Positions 13,810 to 16,880 of a stretch of DNA of 16,880 nt are shown here, piece by piece. The notes under the pieces are model-generated. The model saw only the letters and a list, made by a program, of their open reading frames with translations, was not told where the DNA came from and made no database searches. Position numbers and translations under genes: made by a program. The stretch comes from Chloroflexota bacterium (GTDB taxonomy: Bacteria; Chloroflexota; Anaerolineae; Thermoflexales; Thermoflexaceae): positions 1 through 16,880 of the forward strand of contig JAUQQB010000012.1 of assembly GCA_030550075.1 (NCBI GenBank), in the 5' to 3' direction. Position 1 is the stretch's first letter; each line of letters starts with the position of its first letter.

Positions 13810-14040
13810 TCAAGGCTTAAAGCGACGGTCGAAAAAAGCGTTATGCACGGTCTCCCCATCCGGTTCCGTCACGACCCGCAGATACTTGTCCATCTCGGCA
13901 ACATATCCCCAATAACGGATGCGCCCGTTGGGCTGTACTTCGGTACGAATAGGATTCTTTAGAACGTGCTCAATCCATTCCATCTTAAGGTAAGGCCGAC
14001 GAGCCATAACACTTGTTCTGAAGTAAGCTGTCGTTTTCAT
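13810..14040 (-). CDS. Small DUF4258-like partner protein of the DUF2283 gene, 64-76 aa
   Basis: The sequence MARRPYLKMEWIEHVLKNP leads into RIRYWGYVAEMDKYLRVVTEPDG and VHNAFFDRRF. This is the short alpha/beta pattern of DUF4258-type proteins that stand next to DUF2283 genes. The Pfam assignment is from memory of the pattern and needs a profile search. Two starts are possible: ATG 14040 (MKTTAYF) or ATG 14007 (MARRPYL). Neither has a clear ribosome binding site, so the mRNA may be leader-poor. A TATACT -10 box (14073-14068) lies just upstream and would start a transcript near 14061. The gene lies in AT-richer DNA between hypD and the crotonase-hypE genes. Confidence 0.65.
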   Translation of the reverse strand: MKTTAYFRTSVMARRPYLKMEWIEHVLKNPIRTEVQPNGRIRYWGYVAEMDKYLRVVTEPDGETVHNAFFDRRFKP

Positions 14041-14067
14041 CTATCACTGCCAGCAATATCTGGATAT

Positions 14068-14073
14068 AGTATA
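14068..14073 (-). promoter_or_regulatory. Candidate -10 element of the small gene pair
   Basis: TATACT matches TATAAT at 5 of 6 positions and lies 28 bases before the first ATG. No convincing -35 hexamer is found at 16-18 bp. A short inverted repeat, ATATC-TG-GATAT (14056-14067), follows at the expected start point and could be an autoregulatory site. Confidence 0.35.
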
Positions 14074-14078
14074 GCTGC

Positions 14079-14261
14079 CTAACGATTGATTGTGGGAAAT
14101 CCGGAATTCCCAGCCAGCTGGAATCTTATAAGGCCTATCCTCTTGACACCATACTCAGCAGCCAGATAGGCGTAATGTTTCCGAAGCAATGTGATGTTCT
14201 CCTCGCGGTTCAAGCTTTCACCTCGCGGGGAACACACAGGATGTGCGCAACCTAACGGCAC
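14079..14261 (-). pseudogene. Relic of a MntA-like minimal nucleotidyltransferase N-terminus
   Basis: The open frame contains LNREENITLLRKHYAYLAAEYGVKRIGL. That resembles the N-terminus of small nucleotidyltransferase-domain proteins (REEILxLLRxHxxELxxxYGVxxLxLFGS). Just where the catalytic GSxARGE motif should follow, the frame turns to unrelated residues (IRFQLAGNSGF) and stops at TAG (14081-14079). No DxD segment follows in any minus-strand frame before the next gene. The part before LNREE is probably not native; a TTG at the Leu may be the old start. The homology is judged by eye and could be chance, but length, position and the abrupt end suit a decayed MNT/HEPN-type gene. Confidence 0.45.
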
Positions 14262-14284
14262 TGTAGCAGAGGAGAGCTCTCATG

Positions 14285-15448
14285 TCAAGCCTGTCCCCCC
14301 AACTCCTTCATCCCCTCAGGCCCTGTGATATGTCCCCCGTATTCATACCAGATCCGGCACGCGCCCTCGCTGCTCACCATACAGGCGCCCACCGGGGTTT
14401 CCGGCGTGCACGCTTTGCCGAAGAGCCGGCAGTCATACGGGGTGGCGATGCCGGCCATGATGTTGCCGCACAGGCATTCCTGGGTGAGGCGGGGCGGAGC
14501 ATCCCGCAGCCATTCCGAAAGCCGGATCTCGAAACGGGCCCGGGCGTCTGCCCACTGGTATTTCGGGCGCAGGCGAAGGTTCCCGTTGGGAACGTAGGCG
14601 ATGCCGCGCCAGACCCCGCTTTCGGTCTGAAAGACCTCCCACAGCAACCGCTGGGCGTTGCGGTTGCCTTCCGGCGTCACGCAGCGGGGATAGGCGTTCA
14701 CCACCCGTTTCTCGCCCCGGCGGATCAATTCCACGAGCTGCACCAGGGCGCCCAGGATATCCAGGGGCTCGAACCCCGCCACCACCACCGGGATGCCATG
14801 GCGTTCCACGAAGCGCTCGAAGACCTTCCACCCGGTGATGGTCGCCGCGTGGCCCGCGGCCAGGAACCCCTGCACCCGGGTCCGGGGCATCTCGGCCACG
14901 ATTTCCATCACGGGAGGGATATACTTGTGGGCGGATAGCACCGAGAAATTTTTCGGCGGTCTGGAGAGGATCACGGCCGCCGTGGCCACCGCGGTGGTCT
15001 CGAAGCCGGTGGCGAAGAAGACCACCTCTCGATCGGTTTCCCGGGCGATCTGAAGGGCCTCCCACGGGCTGTAGATCACCCGCACGTCCGCGCCCTCCGC
15101 TTTGGCCTCCGCCAGCGATTTGAGGGTCCCCGGGACCCGGAACATATCCCCGAAGGTGGCGATGATCACGCCCTGTTCGGCCAGATAAACCGCCTCATCC
15201 ACTTCGGGCATGTCGGTCACGCATACCGGGCATCCCGGCCCCATAATGACCTGGAGGTTCGGTGGCAGGAGGCTCCGCAGCCCGAAACGGGCGATGCTCT
15301 GCTCATGGGTGCCGCAGACGTGCATCACGGAGATCGGCCGCTGGAGGTCTGCGCAGAGCCGCTCCAGGGCGCGCCGGAAGGCCTGCACCCGCTCCGGATC
15401 CCGGAACTCCAGACGCTCCGAAGGCTTGGGGGTTCGCGCCGGGATCAT
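14285..15448 (-). CDS. hypD: Hydrogenase maturation protein HypD, 387 aa
   Basis: HypD, with HypC, is the scaffold on which the iron receives its CN and CO ligands; it carries a [4Fe-4S] cluster and redox-active thiols. Conserved motifs are VMHVCGTHE (Cys45), MGPGCPVCVT (Cys73 and Cys76), FATGFETTA, GFEPLDILGALVQLV and NAYPRCVTPEGN. The C-terminal cluster region has TQECLCGNIMAGIATPYDC, FGKACTPETPVGACMVSSEGAC. Length and order are normal. The start ATG (15448) overlaps the hypC stop as ATGA. Downstream the normal hyp order is broken by the AT-rich insert before hypE. Confidence 0.97.
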   Translation of the reverse strand: MIPARTPKPSERLEFRDPERVQAFRRALERLCADLQRPISVMHVCGTHEQSIARFGLRSLLPPNLQVIMGPGCPVCVTDMPEVDEAVYLAEQGVIIATFGDMFRVPGTLKSLAEAKAEGADVRVIYSPWEALQIARETDREVVFFATGFETTAVATAAVILSRPPKNFSVLSAHKYIPPVMEIVAEMPRTRVQGFLAAGHAATITGWKVFERFVERHGIPVVVAGFEPLDILGALVQLVELIRRGEKRVVNAYPRCVTPEGNRNAQRLLWEVFQTESGVWRGIAYVPNGNLRLRPKYQWADARARFEIRLSEWLRDAPPRLTQECLCGNIMAGIATPYDCRLFGKACTPETPVGACMVSSEGACRIWYEYGGHITGPEGMKELGGQA

Positions 15449-15726
15449 GGGGCCTCCTCCGGGGAGCGGATCTCACTCTGCACCTCCGCGGCCATCAGAT
15501 CCTCTTCCGCTGCCCGCAGAAGGGCTTCGTAGAAAGCCAGGGTTTCCTCAACTTCCTCGGGAGGAATGCGCCGGATGGCGAAGCCCACGTGGACCAGCAC
15601 GTAATCCCCCGGGGCCACCGGCTCGTCGACCGTGTGGAGCATCACCGGCTTGCGGACCCCCCAGAAGTCCACCAGCGCGGTCATGTCGTTCACTTCCACC
15701 ACTTTCCCTGGGACGCCGAGACACAT
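15445..15726 (-). CDS. hypC: Hydrogenase maturation chaperone HypC, 93 aa
   Basis: HypC is a small chaperone that works with HypD and delivers the Fe(CN)2CO unit to the large-subunit precursor. The N-terminus MCLGVPGKVVEV has the essential Cys2, and VDFWGVRKPVMLHTVDEPVAPGDYVLVHVGFAIRRI is the standard OB-fold core. The tail (EETLAFYEALLRAAEEDL and beyond) is helical as usual. AGGAGG lies 9 bases before the ATG at 15726. The stop overlaps the hypD start as ATGA. A longer open frame upstream is an antisense-like artefact across hypF. Confidence 0.96.
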   Translation of the reverse strand: MCLGVPGKVVEVNDMTALVDFWGVRKPVMLHTVDEPVAPGDYVLVHVGFAIRRIPPEEVEETLAFYEALLRAAEEDLMAAEVQSEIRSPEEAP

Positions 15727-15751
15727 GTAGGGCCTCCTGTTGAACGATGGT

Positions 15752-15781
15752 CGTAGGGGCGAGGCATGCCTCGCCCCTACG
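15752..15781. repeat. 30-bp perfect palindrome between hypF and hypC
   Basis: The left arm CGTAGGGGCGAGGCA (15752-15766) is followed at once by its exact complement (15767-15781), with no loop. It is the kind of intergenic palindrome that recurs in many bacterial genomes. It supplies the TAG stop of hypF (15779-15777) and part of its last Thr codon. No T-run follows, so it is a dispersed repeat or RNA-processing hairpin rather than a classic terminator. No second copy was seen in the window. Confidence 0.85.
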
Positions 15782-16880
15782 TAAGATGAGCGGCGGCGAC
15801 CATGATCTGGCCCAGGCTGATCCCCCCATCGTTGGGGGGGATCTGGCGGTGGATCAGGACGGTGAAGCCCGCTTCCCGCAGGGACCGGGCGGCCCGCTCG
15901 GTCAGCAGGCGGTTCTGGAAGCAACCGCCGCTGAGGGCAACCTGGCTTTCCCCGATCTCCCGCGCCACCCGAACGATGGCCTGAACCAGGGCGTTGTGGA
16001 AACGGGCCGCGATCTTCTCCCGCGCGACGCCACGGCGCAGATCCTCCAGGATCGCCCTCAGGAGAGGCTCCCAATCCAGAACCCAGGCAGGCCCTTCCGC
16101 CCTCGGATTTCCGCAGAGGGGGAATGGGTAAGCGTATGTCTCCGACGGATCAGCGGCGAACTCCAGGGCCATGGCCGCCTGGCCCTCAAAGGTGATCTCC
16201 TGGCGGAGATCCAGGAGCGCTGCGACCGCGTCGAACAGCCGGCCCATGCTGGAGGTGAGCGGCGCGTTCACCCCCCGCGCGACCATGCGAGCCAGCGCCT
16301 GCCGCTCGATGGGCCGCAGGGCCCGTATGGGGGCCAGGTGTTCCCATTCGATGATCGTGTGGCCCTCCAGCTCCCATAGCAGCGCGAACGCCACACGGGA
16401 TGGCGCGTGGACGGCCGCGTCCCCTCCCGGCAGGCGAGACGGCCGAAGGGTGGCCACCCGCTGGAACCCACTGGCATCCCCCAGCAGGAACTCGCCACCC
16501 CAGATCGTCCCATCCAGGCCGTAACCCGTGCCGTCCCAGGTGACCCCCAGCGCAGGCCCTTCCACGTGATGATCCGTCAGGCACGCGACCAGGTGGGCGT
16601 GGTGATGCTGGACCGGGATCAGGGGGAGGGGCGTTCGCGCGCTCAGCGGCTGGGGAAGATCCCCGGCCGCCGCCCGCTGGGCCCAGATGGTGGAGGCGTA
16701 ATCCGGATGCAGGTCGTGGGCGATGGCCACCGGCTCCGCCTCGTATAGCCGGAGGAAATCCATGATCACGCGCTCGAAGGCGGCCAGCGCCTCCGCCGTA
16801 TCCAGATCCCCGATGTGCTGGCTCAGGAAGACCTGGCGCCCGACGCTGAGGGCGATGGTGTTCTTCAGGTGGCCCCCCAC
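15777..16880 (-). CDS. hypF: HypF carbamoyltransferase, C-terminal 367 residues (5' end beyond the right edge)
   Basis: HypF makes the carbamoyl group from carbamoyl phosphate and ATP and passes it to HypE. Seen here is the Kae1-like catalytic part. Motifs are GGHLKNTIAL at the edge, IAHDLHPDYASTIWA, VQHHHAHLVACLTDHH (metal-binding histidines), GVTWDGTGYGLDGTIWGGEFLL, the SSMGRLFDAVAALL loop, ALSGGCFQNRLL and PPNDGGISLGQ near the C-terminus. The acylphosphatase, zinc-finger and YrdC domains that make up the first half of HypF would lie to the right of the window, so the first base is not the true start. The stop codon lies inside the 30-bp palindrome. hypC follows after 50 bases. Confidence 0.95.
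   Translation of the reverse strand: MGGHLKNTIALSVGRQVFLSQHIGDLDTAEALAAFERVIMDFLRLYEAEPVAIAHDLHPDYASTIWAQRAAAGDLPQPLSARTPLPLIPVQHHHAHLVACLTDHHVEGPALGVTWDGTGYGLDGTIWGGEFLLGDASGFQRVATLRPSRLPGGDAAVHAPSRVAFALLWELEGHTIIEWEHLAPIRALRPIERQALARMVARGVNAPLTSSMGRLFDAVAALLDLRQEITFEGQAAMALEFAADPSETYAYPFPLCGNPRAEGPAWVLDWEPLLRAILEDLRRGVAREKIAARFHNALVQAIVRVAREIGESQVALSGGCFQNRLLTERAARSLREAGFTVLIHRQIPPNDGGISLGQIMVAAAHLT

Noticed and set aside
15727..16074. N-terminal extension on HypC
   Set aside because: HypC needs its Cys at position 2, which fits only the ATG at 15726. The extension is read through hypF.
1..16880. CRISPR array, insertion sequence or transposase
   Set aside because: No spaced direct repeats, terminal inverted repeats flanking a gene, or DDE-type transposase motifs were seen on either strand.

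Overview
The window is about 16.9 kb of GC-rich DNA. Every convincing gene lies on the minus strand, so transcription runs from high to low coordinates. Tight packing (several ATGA stop/start overlaps), arginine- and proline-rich proteins and a bacterial-type NADP-linked group 3b [NiFe] hydrogenase point to a bacterium, plausibly a thermophilic Chloroflexota such as a Thermoflexus relative. That host assignment is inference from style and gene content; no phylogenetic marker is present.

Hydrogenase half (about 5970-16880). From the right edge come the C-terminal part of hypF, then hypC and hypD, which build the Fe(CN)2CO group of the active site. An AT-richer insert follows, holding a relic of a nucleotidyltransferase-like gene and a DUF4258/DUF2283-type pair. 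Next are a crotonase-family gene and hypE. A 152-bp gap with a perfect CRP-type operator (ATTGTGA-N6-TCACAAT) then leads into the structural operon: hydB (beta, Fe-S), a stand-alone cyclic-nucleotide-binding-domain protein without an HTH, hydG (gamma, FAD/NAD(P)), hydD (delta, small NiFe subunit), hydA (alpha, large NiFe subunit) and the hydA maturation protease. The beta-gamma-delta-alpha order is that of the soluble NADP-linked hydrogenases (sulfhydrogenase type). hypA and hypB are not in the window.

Surface-glycan half (about 329-5954). Six genes run in the same direction right after the protease: a class I methyltransferase, an HpcH/HpaI-type aldolase, an extended SDR whose catalytic Tyr is replaced by Arg, a GT2 glycosyltransferase resembling polyprenyl-phosphate sugar synthases, a second methyltransferase and a GT39-like multi-spanning membrane protein. 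Together they look like a small module that makes, modifies and transfers a sugar across the membrane; the product is unknown. The left edge carries the first 49 residues of a metallo-beta-lactamase-fold hydrolase with its own promoter and a palindrome at the predicted start point.

Points most worth a second look: the CRP-type operator together with an HTH-less cyclic-nucleotide-domain protein inside the hydrogenase operon; the crotonase gene with altered catalytic positions wedged into the hyp genes; the AT-rich insert; the SDR without its tyrosine; and a 30-bp perfect palindrome that supplies the stop codon of hypF.
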